A stretch of DNA of 64,000 nucleotides from Cyanobacteria bacterium OH_PDB_230 (GTDB lineage: Bacteria > Cyanobacteriota > Vampirovibrionia > Gastranaerophilales > Gastranaerophilaceae), in the NCBI GenBank assembly GCA_023421795.1, contig JAEZSO010000002.1:930001-994000 (forward strand), written 5' to 3'. Below the pieces are notes generated by a model. That model was given only the letters and a program-made list of their open reading frames with translations, ran no database searches and was not told the origin of the DNA. Position numbers and translations under genes: made by a program. This document shows positions 1-8,668 of the stretch, piece after piece; position 1 is the stretch's first letter, and each line of letters begins with the position of its first letter.

Positions 1-154
1 CGGATATTTATTGGCCGGGAATTCTATGATTGTCGATCCTTATGGGAATATCGTAGAGAAGATGGGCCTTCAAGAATCAGTTTTGTATAAGACTATTGAT
101 TTAAATGTAGTAAAAGAACTTAGAGACACATTTCCTATAATGAATTTAGAATAA
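1..154 (+). CDS. Carbon-nitrogen hydrolase (nitrilase superfamily), C-terminal end only
   Basis: The reading frame is open from base 2 to a TAA at 152-154 and gives the last 50 residues of a protein whose start lies outside the window. The stretch GNSMIVDPYGNIVEKMG, followed by a pattern ending in an Asp-Leu-x-x-Val and Arg-Asp-x-Phe-Pro, fits the C-terminal strand of nitrilase-superfamily amidases of the omega-amidase type. The Glu-Lys-Cys catalytic residues are not visible because they lie upstream. It ends just before a strong hairpin terminator. The substrate cannot be deduced from this fragment. Confidence 0.7.
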   Translation, partial: GYLLAGNSMIVDPYGNIVEKMGLQESVLYKTIDLNVVKELRDTFPIMNLE

Positions 155-169
155 ATAAAACAAAAAAAA

Positions 170-196
170 GGGTCAGTTGTTAACTGACCCTTTTTT
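170..196. terminator. Bidirectional intrinsic terminator between convergent genes
   Basis: A perfect 9-bp stem (GGGTCAGTT at 170-178, AACTGACCC at 182-190) closes a 3-base loop. It is followed by six T on the plus strand and preceded by eight A (162-169), which become T on the minus strand. It therefore serves both the nitrilase-family gene arriving from the left and the minus-strand gene ending at 200. Confidence 0.9.
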
Positions 197-199
197 AAA

Positions 200-553
200 T
201 TACACATGTAATTGTGAACGTAAGTTTTGTATTTGTGATTCTATTTCTTCAAGTTTTGTTCTTGAATATTCGTTGTTATTTAGCAGAATTTCACGTAATG
301 CTCTTGCTTGTTGAGCTTCTATTAATATTATTTGTGATTTAATTTTGTTGTTTTCTTCTTCTTGTTTTTTTGCTAAATAATTTGAATCGTTTATAACATT
401 AATAACTGTGTTGTCTTCAAGCTTTTCAAAGTCTTCTAATGCATATATGGCCGTTTCTGTTTCTTCTATTCTTAAGCCTTTATTATGATTATATTCAACA
501 ATGAAATCTGCTTTTTCTTTTCCTGTAAAAGGTTTATCTAATTTATGTGACAT
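200..553 (-). CDS. Small phage tail-associated protein (putative tail-fibre partner)
   Basis: This 117-aa protein follows the tail-fibre-like gene by 10 bases and ends at the bidirectional terminator. The N-terminal half contains FTGKEKADFIVEYNHNKGL followed by an acidic IEETETAIYALEDFE stretch, a pattern I associate with small proteins coded next to phage tail fibres. The C-terminal half (about residues 64-115) is a coiled coil with EAQQARALREILL and ESQIQNLRSQL, reminiscent of tail-fibre assembly or chaperone proteins. The exact family is not certain. Gene order and the coiled coil suggest it helps fold or attach the neighbouring fibre. Confidence 0.55.
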   Translation of the reverse strand: MSHKLDKPFTGKEKADFIVEYNHNKGLRIEETETAIYALEDFEKLEDNTVINVINDSNYLAKKQEEENNKIKSQIILIEAQQARALREILLNNNEYSRTKLEEIESQIQNLRSQLHV

Positions 554-563
554 TTTTTTCTCC

Positions 564-1541
564 TTAATATCCGCTTACTTTCCAATACAAAATAGGTAAT
601 CCAAAAGCAGCAACTGTATTTGAATTACTCAGTATTGCGTTACATCCGGTTGTCGTCAATGAAGCAAATGCAAATAGACCACACCCGGTATTAGACGTAG
701 TATGACTCCCTATTATGGAGTATTTAGTATCTTTCATTGTTTTTAAATAAGTTATACTCAGAAACCAAGAGCTACTGGCGTTTAAATTGCTGCCTTTTGC
801 GACTTGTCCTCCCTGCTCTATCCAGCCGTCAGACCAAACTCTATACCAGGAAGTGCCGTTTGTGTAAGAATCCACTATAACGAGGGGCAGTGTGTCTACC
901 GAATTGTTTCTTGTTACAGTGCCCCAGGTTGCTGAATTTAAATTGTATCCGTTTTGATTAAATGGAAATATTTTTGTGGCTGTTATTGCTCCATTAGTCA
1001 TAGTAAATGAAGCAACAGGAACTTTTGTATATTCTACCCAAGTTGTTCCATCCCATTTGCCTACAAATAATGGTTCAGTTGAAAGGTTCATCCATAAATC
1101 ATTTGCGTTTTTTGTTGAAGGTTCTACGTTCTGTCTATATATTGTATTAGGGAAATATTCAAGTGTAGAATCTGCTCCAACAAATATGTTATAAGTTCCA
1201 TCAGATAGACTTGCACAATTTATTGACGCTAAAGACTCTATCTTAACTGTTATGCCCTTGTGCGTGGTCATTTCAAACGGTGCATTAAAATATATAGTTG
1301 CTCCTGATGTAGTTATTAAAGAGCCGTGTGCGTTGTTCACGCAAAATTTTGTTCTTCTTTCCTGAAGAAGCTTCTGCGTATCCGTCAGCTTTTCTTTTGT
1401 AGTGTTTAAATCGTTTGTTGCTGTTATTAAGTTAGTATTTACCTCTGTCAGAAAATCTGCAACACAAGTAAAGTTTGAATTTACTTCATTCGCTTTTGCT
1501 TTTGTTCCCGGAATGAAGGTGTAGGGGATTTTGAATACCAT
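564..1541 (-). CDS. Phage-type tail fibre protein
   Basis: This is a 325-aa protein. The N-terminus has the typical fibre entry motif PGTKAKANEVNSNF (about residues 12-25), followed by a short coiled coil (25-65). The C-terminus contains SWYRVWSDGWIEQGGQV, the hallmark of gp53-like tail-fibre C-terminal domains, and then a beta-rich end full of Thr, Ser and Asn. It probably forms a trimeric receptor-binding fibre of a prophage or tailocin. No other tail, capsid or lysis gene is visible nearby, so this is either a remnant or the edge of an island. The preceding 180 bases hold no gene. Confidence 0.75.
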   Translation of the reverse strand: MVFKIPYTFIPGTKAKANEVNSNFTCVADFLTEVNTNLITATNDLNTTKEKLTDTQKLLQERRTKFCVNNAHGSLITTSGATIYFNAPFEMTTHKGITVKIESLASINCASLSDGTYNIFVGADSTLEYFPNTIYRQNVEPSTKNANDLWMNLSTEPLFVGKWDGTTWVEYTKVPVASFTMTNGAITATKIFPFNQNGYNLNSATWGTVTRNNSVDTLPLVIVDSYTNGTSWYRVWSDGWIEQGGQVAKGSNLNASSSWFLSITYLKTMKDTKYSIIGSHTTSNTGCGLFAFASLTTTGCNAILSNSNTVAAFGLPILYWKVSGY

Positions 1542-1722
1542 ATTTTTCCTTTCTTTTAGGTCTAAGAGTAAGCTTACCCTTTTAATATGGCATTTTAAAA
1601 AATTGGTTTTAGAATTTTTGTAATCCTTAGTCCCGACTTTTTTAGAAAAATAGCGTTAATAGAGCTCCAAAAAGCTGGCATGTAAAAAAAAATGAATACC
1701 GAAGGTAAATGTTATTCCCGAT

Positions 1723-2967
1723 TTAAAAACTTATTTTTAATTTGATTTTGGAATATTTTATAAACCAGTCTTTGCCTTTCAGTTCTTCCTCATTTATTTT
1801 TTTATATTCCCATCCAGAAATTATTCCATCTTCACTTAAAGTATCCAATGTGTTTTCAAGTTTTTCTCTTATAAGTGAGGGTTTTAGTGAGGTTGTTTCT
1901 GCTTTTATTAAATCAGTCAGGCATTGCGATTTAATGACTATGTGTTTTTGGCCAGAAATATAATTGTTGAAGGAGAGATATTCTCCTATTCTTTTGTGCC
2001 AGAAGTGTGTTTTCGGGTTATAGCTAATCAATTTTCTTTGAATAGGATAGATTATGTTGTGTTCGTTAAATACTTTTCGATTAAATGAAATTGAGTAGTT
2101 ATATTTTTCTATTTCCTGAAAATTTATAATGCCTAAGAATGAAAGAAACAAAATATCTTTGTGAACTTTTTGTTTGAGTTTTTCCTTAAAACCGCCTCTA
2201 TTTCCTTTAGAATTTATATTTTTTTTCTTGTCTTTTAGAGTCAATATTTCATCTGCACTGATAAAAAAATGACCGCCTTTAAATTCACTGCAAACAGATT
2301 CATTGAATAAAATATGGAAAATATCTGTTATTGAATCATTTAGTATAAATCCTTCATCTTTTACAAGCTCTATAATTTTATTTGTAATATTCAGATCCTT
2401 TGAAATATTTGTTGTTAAAAGGTAATCGGTCTCTTTTTTATGGTTTTCGGCTTTTGACTGTTTAAACTCTTGTCTTTTCAAAACTTTAAAAATTGCCTTC
2501 CAGGTTTTTTCCAAAAATTCTTCAGCAATATTTAAAGTATTCTCCTCAGATAAATTATCGAAATTGATAAGTAAATCGACCTCCGGGCAAACATTTATTT
2601 TTAGATTAAAAAAGCTGTTTTCAAGAGAATTTTTGTCTACAAAATTTGTTTTAATCTCAATTATTCCCCTGTAACGTCTTTTTTTATTGCTTAAACAAAA
2701 GTCGTAAGGGATGGAATAAAAGTTCTCATCGAAATATTTATCTTTCTCTTCGTCTTCTAACCTTCCAAGATAGTATATTTCAAAGTCTTCCAGAAAATAT
2801 TTAAAGACTTTTTTCAGAGAATAATTTTGCCCTAAAATCTGTGAGAGTATATTGTTTGAGAAATATGCATTTATGCATGTCAATATCATAGCCTCGTTTG
2901 AAAATATTTCAGGCGTATAATTTTTTTCTTTTTTAAAGGTATTTATAGGGAAAGCGATTTTTGTCAT
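1723..2967 (-). CDS. Unrecognised 414-aa protein, possibly a replication-initiator-like DNA-binding protein
   Basis: I do not recognise this protein with confidence. It is Lys- and Phe-rich, with no signal peptide or membrane segment. The C-terminal 100 residues contain a helical block (KAETTSLKPSLIREKLENTL), then ISGWEYKK and a DWFIKYSKIKLKISF ending. This loosely resembles the C-terminal winged helix of plasmid or phage Rep proteins, where a Trp-Glu-Tyr strand is common. The setting (next to a tail-fibre gene, very A+T rich) also suggests a mobile-element gene. The next gene upstream on this strand starts well beyond, so it is transcribed on its own. The function is inference only. Confidence 0.5.
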   Translation of the reverse strand: MTKIAFPINTFKKEKNYTPEIFSNEAMILTCINAYFSNNILSQILGQNYSLKKVFKYFLEDFEIYYLGRLEDEEKDKYFDENFYSIPYDFCLSNKKRRYRGIIEIKTNFVDKNSLENSFFNLKINVCPEVDLLINFDNLSEENTLNIAEEFLEKTWKAIFKVLKRQEFKQSKAENHKKETDYLLTTNISKDLNITNKIIELVKDEGFILNDSITDIFHILFNESVCSEFKGGHFFISADEILTLKDKKKNINSKGNRGGFKEKLKQKVHKDILFLSFLGIINFQEIEKYNYSISFNRKVFNEHNIIYPIQRKLISYNPKTHFWHKRIGEYLSFNNYISGQKHIVIKSQCLTDLIKAETTSLKPSLIREKLENTLDTLSEDGIISGWEYKKINEEELKGKDWFIKYSKIKLKISF

Positions 2968-3060
2968 TATTTTTTGTTAACAAATATTAATATTTAAGTT
3001 GGTAAAAAGTCAATTTTTGGGAAAGTATATACTTTATATATATAAGTAAAGGATTTAAAG

Positions 3061-3129
3061 ATGAGCAAATTATTCAGTTTTATTAATAGAAGAAAAAGAT
3101 TTTCAACAATGATGTTGATTAACCTGTAG
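3061..3129 (+). CDS. Possible 22-aa cationic peptide
   Basis: A short frame encodes MSKLFSFINRRKRFSTMMLI followed by two more residues and a TAG. It is preceded by AAGGA seven bases before the ATG, a good ribosome binding site, and by a very AT-rich TATATATAAG stretch that could hold a promoter. The peptide is basic and amphipathic in its first half. It could be a leader peptide, a small toxin-like peptide, or the leftover start of a lost gene. It ends six bases before the convergent thioesterase gene. Only the ribosome binding site and the clean frame support it. Confidence 0.25.
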   Translation: MSKLFSFINRRKRFSTMMLINL

Positions 3130-3135
3130 TTAGAT

Positions 3136-3546
3136 TTATTCTTCCACAGCTTTTTTATAACAGTTATAAATATTGTCAGGCAACCTTCTGTAGAGTTTGC
3201 CTTCTTTGTCTATTGCAACTATAGTGCTAGAGGCAATGACCCTGACTTTTTCTGTTTTTTTGTCTTTAACGATGTGTTTGAATTTCACGCTTGTATTTTT
3301 AAGTTCTTCAATCGAGGTTTCGATGATTATTCTTTCATTAAACCATGCAGAAGACTTATAACGGATATTTAAATCAACAACGGGGAAGGTTACGCCTTGT
3401 TTTTCCATTTCTTCAAGAGGAAGGCCTAACATTTCAGAAAGTTCGACCCTTGCAGCTTCAAACCATTTGATATAAGCGCCATGCCAGACAACGCCATATG
3501 CGTCTGTATCTGAGTATAAAATTCTAACTTCATTAGTGTGTTTCAT
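3136..3546 (-). CDS. Acyl-CoA thioesterase, YbgC/4HBT hotdog family
   Basis: This 136-aa protein has the usual length of single-domain hotdog thioesterases. The N-terminal motif YSDTDAYGVVWHGAYIKWFE (residues 11-30) matches the YbgC signature, including the catalytic Asp and the Gly-Val-Val-x-His loop. It should hydrolyse short or medium acyl-CoA thioesters in the cytoplasm. In many bacteria YbgC sits with tol-pal genes; here it is the last gene of a five-gene operon, three bases after the TPR gene. That suggests a link to envelope biology, but the substrate is not known. Confidence 0.85.
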   Translation of the reverse strand: MKHTNEVRILYSDTDAYGVVWHGAYIKWFEAARVELSEMLGLPLEEMEKQGVTFPVVDLNIRYKSSAWFNERIIIETSIEELKNTSVKFKHIVKDKKTEKVRVIASSTIVAIDKEGKLYRRLPDNIYNCYKKAVEE

Positions 3547-3549
3547 GTT

Positions 3550-5151
3550 TTAATTAAAAAGGTCTTGTATTTTGTCGTTAATTTCTTGAGGGTCTAATTC
3601 ATTTGTAATGGTGTTCAAATCCATAGCTACTTGATAGAGCTTGGCAGCTTCTATTTTATCACCTGTGATGGCGATAGATCTGGCCAAATTGTAATGAGCA
3701 AGAGCATAATTTGGATTGTATTTTATAGATTCTTCAAACAGTTCAATCGCCTTCTGAACTCTTCCCAAGTCATCAAGGTAGATAACCCCGAGGTTATTGT
3801 AAGCTATGTCGTATGTTTTATCGTACTTTATCGCGGTCTCGTATGATTTTATAGCTTCTTCAAGATCGCCTTTCCCCCAGTGCAGGTAACCTAAGTTGCA
3901 GTGTATTTTTGCGTTGTATGGCTCAAGCTCTATTGCTCTTCTGTATACAGTTAGAGCGTTATCATATTCGCCTTTTTCATAAAATGCGCTTCCAAGGTTT
4001 ATGTAGATATCGATGTCTTTTGGAGTCAACAGGTAGGCGCTGTGGTATGCGCTTATTGCTGCATCCAAATCCTTTGTGTTTTCTTGGAAAACATATCCTA
4101 AAGTTTGGGCAATAATACTTGTCCAATTTAAACTTGGGTTTATTGTTATTGCATTTTGGTAATGAGAGATTGCCTCTTCTACATCACCTTTTAAGTACAG
4201 GATATTCCCAAGATTACTGTGATACTCCGCCAAATACGGCTGAATTTCTATCAATTTCTTATATGTTTCAATGGCACTGTCATAGTCGCCTTGTTCTTCA
4301 TATACCTGGCATAATGCTCTGTATGCCGTGATATTTAAGCTGTCTAGCCACACGGCCATTTTGTATTCACAGATTGCATCATCGTATCTTCCCATTGCTT
4401 TGTATATTTCACCGATTAAGCAGTAGAGAAGAATAAATCCAGGAGCTTTTTCGACCGCCTTAAGATAAATTTCCAATGCCTGCGTTATACCGTTTGTCTG
4501 GGCTTTAATTAAACCTGTGATGAGCATCGGAATGAATTTTACGTAAGAGAGTTTTCTTAAAACTTCCTTTATAGCATCCTTATCAAAAGGAAGAGTTAAA
4601 AATGAATAAAACAACTCCAAGTAGCTTCTTAAAGAAGTCTTAAAGTCTTTAAAAGAAATGACTTTTAGGATGTTGTAAATTAGGTAGTGAGTCCTTGAAG
4701 ATTTGATAGGCGAAATTTTTATTGATTTTTCCGCAAATTCAATAGCTTCAAGAAACTTGCCTTTTCTCATAAACGCCTCTGCAATCATATAGTATGCTTT
4801 AGACATTTTTGGATCATGCTCTATTGCAAGCTCAAAATAATTTATTGCTTTATCAAGTTCACTTTTGTGATAAAAAGCTATACCTATTTTAAAGAATATT
4901 TTTGGTGAATCTATATAAGTTTCTAATGCCCTTTGGTATTCTGTTATAGCTTCATCTATGTATTGTTTTGCCTGATAAATATCAAGATGCCATTCAAGAT
5001 AGAGGTCGCCTAATTTCACATGCAAATCAGCATTCGTTGCATCGCTCAGTAAAGCAAGCTGGCATGTTTCTATTGCTTTTTGAATGTTGCCAGACTTTTG
5101 AAATTTGTTTATTTTGTCTTTTATTTCTTTTTGTTCTTTGGTTTTGCTCAT
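3550..5151 (-). CDS. TPR-repeat protein (paralogue of the gene at 10480-12141)
   Basis: A 533-aa protein made of TPR units, with typical A-Y-N-N-L-G and A-I-x-x-Y-x-x-A-I patterns from about residue 20 to 500. A non-TPR helical insert of about 60 residues lies near 155-215. I place the start at 5151 (MSKTKEQKEIK) because the earlier in-frame ATG at 5205 would overlap the PilZ gene by 37 bases. There is no signal peptide, so it is probably a cytoplasmic scaffold. It shares layout, the insert position and its last 80 residues with the TPR gene at 10480, and it lies in an operon with a c-di-GMP receptor and M16 peptidases. The partners are unknown. Confidence 0.8.
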   Translation of the reverse strand: MSKTKEQKEIKDKINKFQKSGNIQKAIETCQLALLSDATNADLHVKLGDLYLEWHLDIYQAKQYIDEAITEYQRALETYIDSPKIFFKIGIAFYHKSELDKAINYFELAIEHDPKMSKAYYMIAEAFMRKGKFLEAIEFAEKSIKISPIKSSRTHYLIYNILKVISFKDFKTSLRSYLELFYSFLTLPFDKDAIKEVLRKLSYVKFIPMLITGLIKAQTNGITQALEIYLKAVEKAPGFILLYCLIGEIYKAMGRYDDAICEYKMAVWLDSLNITAYRALCQVYEEQGDYDSAIETYKKLIEIQPYLAEYHSNLGNILYLKGDVEEAISHYQNAITINPSLNWTSIIAQTLGYVFQENTKDLDAAISAYHSAYLLTPKDIDIYINLGSAFYEKGEYDNALTVYRRAIELEPYNAKIHCNLGYLHWGKGDLEEAIKSYETAIKYDKTYDIAYNNLGVIYLDDLGRVQKAIELFEESIKYNPNYALAHYNLARSIAITGDKIEAAKLYQVAMDLNTITNELDPQEINDKIQDLFN

Positions 5152-5168
5152 AAGTTTTGAATTTGTAT

Positions 5169-5777
5169 TTATTTTCTCAGCTCGTTCACTTGTTTTGTAA
5201 TGCATTTTTTTATAATCAGATTCCTATCTTTTTCGGAAATTTCGGTAAATTCTATTAAATATACTTGCGGTTTAAAGTGGGGCTTTCTTGATACTTTGCC
5301 TCTGCATTTTATGCTTGGCTGGTCATCATCGGCATTTATCCAGACAGAAACATACGAGTCTTCGGTTACGTTTGATTCTGTTGTGAATCTGAAGCCGCCG
5401 CCCCCCATATCAAGAGACATGCCGGATATTGTGTTATTGCCGTCTTGTACGATAATTTTGTATTGAAGATTTTCTCTTATGTATGCTCTTCTTTGAATTG
5501 TTCTATAGTCTTCAGGGTATTCAATTTCAAAGTCTTGGTCGTATGGTGCTGTTATAATTATTGATTCTAATACCTGTATGTTTGCTTCTGTAAAAACAAA
5601 GGCCCTGATTTCGGTTCCTTCTGAAAGATACTGTGCAAATCTCATAAGTTCACTCGGGTAAGTAAGAGTCAATCTGTCAGACTGAACTTTCTGAATTTTG
5701 CATAATATCTGCATTTTTTCAGAACCTGTCGTTGTAAACTCAATTTGAACTTTTTGACCAACTTTAAGAATTTTCAT
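5169..5777 (-). CDS. PilZ-domain protein with YcgR-like N-terminal domain
   Basis: This 202-aa protein has a beta-rich N-terminal domain (residues 1-90) like the YcgR 'brake' fold, then a PilZ domain opening with RRAYIR (96-101), which is the RxxxR c-di-GMP-binding arm. The second PilZ motif, usually D/N-x-S-x-x-G, appears as SLDMGGGGFRF, with Met-Gly-Gly replacing the normal Ser spacing. It is a probable cytoplasmic c-di-GMP receptor. No flagellar genes are seen, so a role in pili, exopolysaccharide or envelope control is more likely than motility braking. It sits between the M16 pair and the TPR gene in one operon. Confidence 0.85.
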   Translation of the reverse strand: MKILKVGQKVQIEFTTTGSEKMQILCKIQKVQSDRLTLTYPSELMRFAQYLSEGTEIRAFVFTEANIQVLESIIITAPYDQDFEIEYPEDYRTIQRRAYIRENLQYKIIVQDGNNTISGMSLDMGGGGFRFTTESNVTEDSYVSVWINADDDQPSIKCRGKVSRKPHFKPQVYLIEFTEISEKDRNLIIKKCITKQVNELRK

Positions 5778-5801
5778 GAATAATTTTTACACCTTTGTAT
5801 C

Positions 5802-7046
5802 TTATAATACAACATTTTCTAAAGTAGACAAATATTGTTTAGGAGCTAAAACAGATAAAACATAGGGATTACTAAAGTACTTCTTGGCTATTTCCTGTAT
5901 TTTTTCGGGTGTTACAGACTTAATTTTTTCAATAAGTTTTGTTTCGTAATCATACCCTAAACCTTCTGATTCATACAGTCCTATCAGGCTTGATTGTAAA
6001 ATGTTTGTTTCTGTAAAGAATTGCCTTTTGCCTATGATGTTGTTTTTTGCATCTTCAAGCTCTTCATCAGAAATTCTTTCGCTTACTATTTTATCTATTT
6101 CTTTTTTAAAGCCTTTCAGGCATGTTTCAATATTTTTAGGTTCGGAAGCTATGTAAACGCTGAAGCTTGCCGCTAGTTTATAGGTTTCATAAGAACTTCT
6201 TACAGTGTATGCTAAACCTTGTTTTTCTCTTAATTCTAAGAAAAGCCTTGAGCTTAAGCCGCTTGAGCCAAGTATTGTATTTAAAAGGCTTATTGCAGGA
6301 TAATCTTCGCTATGCATAGAAGGGAAAATCCAGCCCTGTATTATTTGTGCCTGATTGGCATCTTCTTTTTCTATTGTCACTATTCTGTTTTCTGTTACTT
6401 GAGGTTTTTCAAGATCTTGCGGTATTGCAGGATTATTTTCAATATTTCCTAAATGTTTATTTAACAGGTTTTTTGTATCTTCAAGATTAACGTCCCCAAC
6501 AACACAAATATTCTTTTTGGATGTGGAAATGATATCTTTGTAAGTTTCAATTATGTCTTCTTTAGTTATAGAATCAATTGCCTCTAATATTGTTGTGAAG
6601 GTGTTTCCGTAAAAATGGTTTTTATAGAGATTTTTGTAATAGTTATCGAGCGCCTTTGTTTTTGGAGAATCAAGTTCTGCTATTAGTTCTCCTTTTAATT
6701 TTTCGACTTCTTTGTCAAATGTTTCAAAGTGAGAGTTCTCTATTATATCTTCAAGAATTTCTAAGCCGAGGCTAAAATCTTCATTGAGGCATAATAATTT
6801 AAACCTTAAGAAGTCTTGTTTCATTTCGCTGTATAGCTCTATTGCGTTTTCTTCCAGTTCTTGAGCGAGCTCTTCAGAAGTGCGGTTTTTCGTACCTTGC
6901 ATAAACAATCTGTTTAAAAGTGTATTTATACCGGGTTTTTTCTCTGGTGTGTTAACCCTAAAATAAAGGCTTAAGGCTACCCTCGGCGTATTAGAGTTTA
7001 CTTTTACAACGGTTGATATCTCATTATTTAAACTAATTTTTTCCAT
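5802..7046 (-). CDS. M16 family peptidase-like protein, non-catalytic subunit
   Basis: This 414-aa protein has the M16B fold (two homologous halves), but the zinc site is missing. Where the active partner has HFLEH, this one has TLLNRLF within GINTLLNRLFMQGT (about residues 41-54). The C-terminal half keeps the GSSGLSSRLFLELREKQGLA block (about 260-280), which helps substrate binding in catalytically inactive M16 partners. It follows the active M16 gene by 20 bases. The two probably form the heterodimeric protease typical of bacterial M16B pairs, clearing peptides in the cytoplasm or periplasm. No signal peptide is visible. Confidence 0.85.
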   Translation of the reverse strand: MEKISLNNEISTVVKVNSNTPRVALSLYFRVNTPEKKPGINTLLNRLFMQGTKNRTSEELAQELEENAIELYSEMKQDFLRFKLLCLNEDFSLGLEILEDIIENSHFETFDKEVEKLKGELIAELDSPKTKALDNYYKNLYKNHFYGNTFTTILEAIDSITKEDIIETYKDIISTSKKNICVVGDVNLEDTKNLLNKHLGNIENNPAIPQDLEKPQVTENRIVTIEKEDANQAQIIQGWIFPSMHSEDYPAISLLNTILGSSGLSSRLFLELREKQGLAYTVRSSYETYKLAASFSVYIASEPKNIETCLKGFKKEIDKIVSERISDEELEDAKNNIIGKRQFFTETNILQSSLIGLYESEGLGYDYETKLIEKIKSVTPEKIQEIAKKYFSNPYVLSVLAPKQYLSTLENVVL

Positions 7047-7066
7047 GGTTTTCCCTTTAATATAAA

Positions 7067-8404
7067 TTAATTTTGCGGCATTAGAACAGAAATAGTTGCT
7101 TTATTTAAATCTAAATATTTTTTTGAAGCTTCTAATACGTCTTCTCTTGTTATTTTTTCTAGCGTTTCTAAATATTGGTCAACAAGTTCTAATCCGTTAC
7201 AGACAGTCATATAATAGCCTATTGTTTCTGCTATCTCAGATACTGTTTCGGCACTATCAGCGAATCTGGCTTTTAGCTTTTTGACTGCCTTTTTGAATTC
7301 TTTTTCAGAAACAAGTTCGTTATAAATACCTACTATCTGGTCTTTTACAAGATTTATTGCCTTTTCTTTATGTTCCGGTTTGAAATTTGCTTGTAAGAAG
7401 AAATTTCCGCCGTCTCTGAAATGATAATAGTCAGCGGAAACGATATTGAATATTGATTCTTCTGGCTTTTCAATTAAGTTCTGATAAAGTCTTGAACTTT
7501 GGCCTTCTCCAAGAATTATACTTAGCATATCCAGGATTATGCTGTCTTTGAGGTTGTTAGCTTGAGCTCCCAAATATCCGAGCATTAAAAACGCAGTATT
7601 AGTATTTGCTGTATTTTCGATATATTTAGTGGTTTTTGTAGGTTCATCTATAGGATATTCCTCGATTGGAGAATTTTTTCTGCCTTTAAAATCAAACGCA
7701 TTTGCGATTTTTTCTGCTATTTCGTCAAAATCAAAATCACCTACGACTATAGTCGTTATTTTGTTCGGTGTATAGTGCTCTGTATAGTAGTCAAGAATTG
7801 TTTCTCTTGGAATAGTAGATATTATTTCGGCTTTTCCGATTACATCTCTTTTGTAAGGGTGAGATGTATACAAATTACGGTTAAGCGCATTATAAGTTTT
7901 AGTCCAGGGTTGATCTTCACGCATTCTAATTTCTTCTATTACAACGTGGCGTTCTCTTTTTACTGGAATTTCAGTGTCGTTTAAGTCAAAAGGTTCCCCT
8001 ATTTCTTGGGGAGGGATGATAGGTCCTAGCATCATATCAGCATGGAGGTCAATTGCGAGGTCAAAATATTTTCCTTCAGGTCCTTTTGGAAGAGTTACGT
8101 AGTAGAAGGTATAGTCTTTCCAGGTTGCGGCGTTAACTATTGCTCCTTTAGATTCTAATGTTTTATCGAACTCTCCGGCAGGATGTTTTTCTGTCCCCTT
8201 GAACATTAGATGCTCGAGGAAGTGTGAAATGCCCGTGTTTTCATCATTTTCATTTATAGAACCTGTTTTCACCCAGCTGCTGACATTTACGAGCCCACCT
8301 TCTTTATAGGCAAGCACAATTTTGTGTCCGCATTCTCTTTCATAAATAACTACAGGTTTTTGAAGAAAAGGATAATGGGTGGTTCGTTTTTGCATTTTAC
8401 TCAT
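7067..8404 (-). CDS. M16 family zinc metallopeptidase, catalytic subunit
   Basis: A 445-aa insulinase/pitrilysin-family protease. The inverted zinc motif HFLEH lies at residues 61-65 inside GISHFLEHLMFKGT, and the third zinc ligand is in HVVIEEIRMRED (about 153-164). The second half carries EGQSSRLYQNLIEK. It is the first gene of an operon with its inactive partner, PilZ, TPR and thioesterase genes. The start at MSKMQKR is followed by a second Met at residue 4, so the start may be three codons later. It should degrade short unfolded peptides. Its natural substrate is not known. Confidence 0.9.
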   Translation of the reverse strand: MSKMQKRTTHYPFLQKPVVIYERECGHKIVLAYKEGGLVNVSSWVKTGSINENDENTGISHFLEHLMFKGTEKHPAGEFDKTLESKGAIVNAATWKDYTFYYVTLPKGPEGKYFDLAIDLHADMMLGPIIPPQEIGEPFDLNDTEIPVKRERHVVIEEIRMREDQPWTKTYNALNRNLYTSHPYKRDVIGKAEIISTIPRETILDYYTEHYTPNKITTIVVGDFDFDEIAEKIANAFDFKGRKNSPIEEYPIDEPTKTTKYIENTANTNTAFLMLGYLGAQANNLKDSIILDMLSIILGEGQSSRLYQNLIEKPEESIFNIVSADYYHFRDGGNFFLQANFKPEHKEKAINLVKDQIVGIYNELVSEKEFKKAVKKLKARFADSAETVSEIAETIGYYMTVCNGLELVDQYLETLEKITREDVLEASKKYLDLNKATISVLMPQN

Positions 8405-8668
8405 TAATTAAAAGACCTCAAATAATACCATTCTATTGTATCAAATAAATCCAAAATACGCTAATACAAATATAATCCAAAATAAAGCTAAGATAACCTT
8501 TTAAGAGGTTTGTTGTCTTAATTATGTAAATTTATGTACACTTTTATGATTATGGTGACAAAAAAATATTTTTTCGTATTTAAAACAATGTAGATTAAAT
8601 ATTTAAGATTTTAATCAGTCAATTGTTATTAAACACGATAATTATTAATATTAATAAGGAGAAGGTTT

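Noticed and set aside
976..1194. Plus-strand frame opposite the tail-fibre gene
   Set aside because: It is a shadow of the fibre gene, with no ribosome binding site and no recognisable protein.
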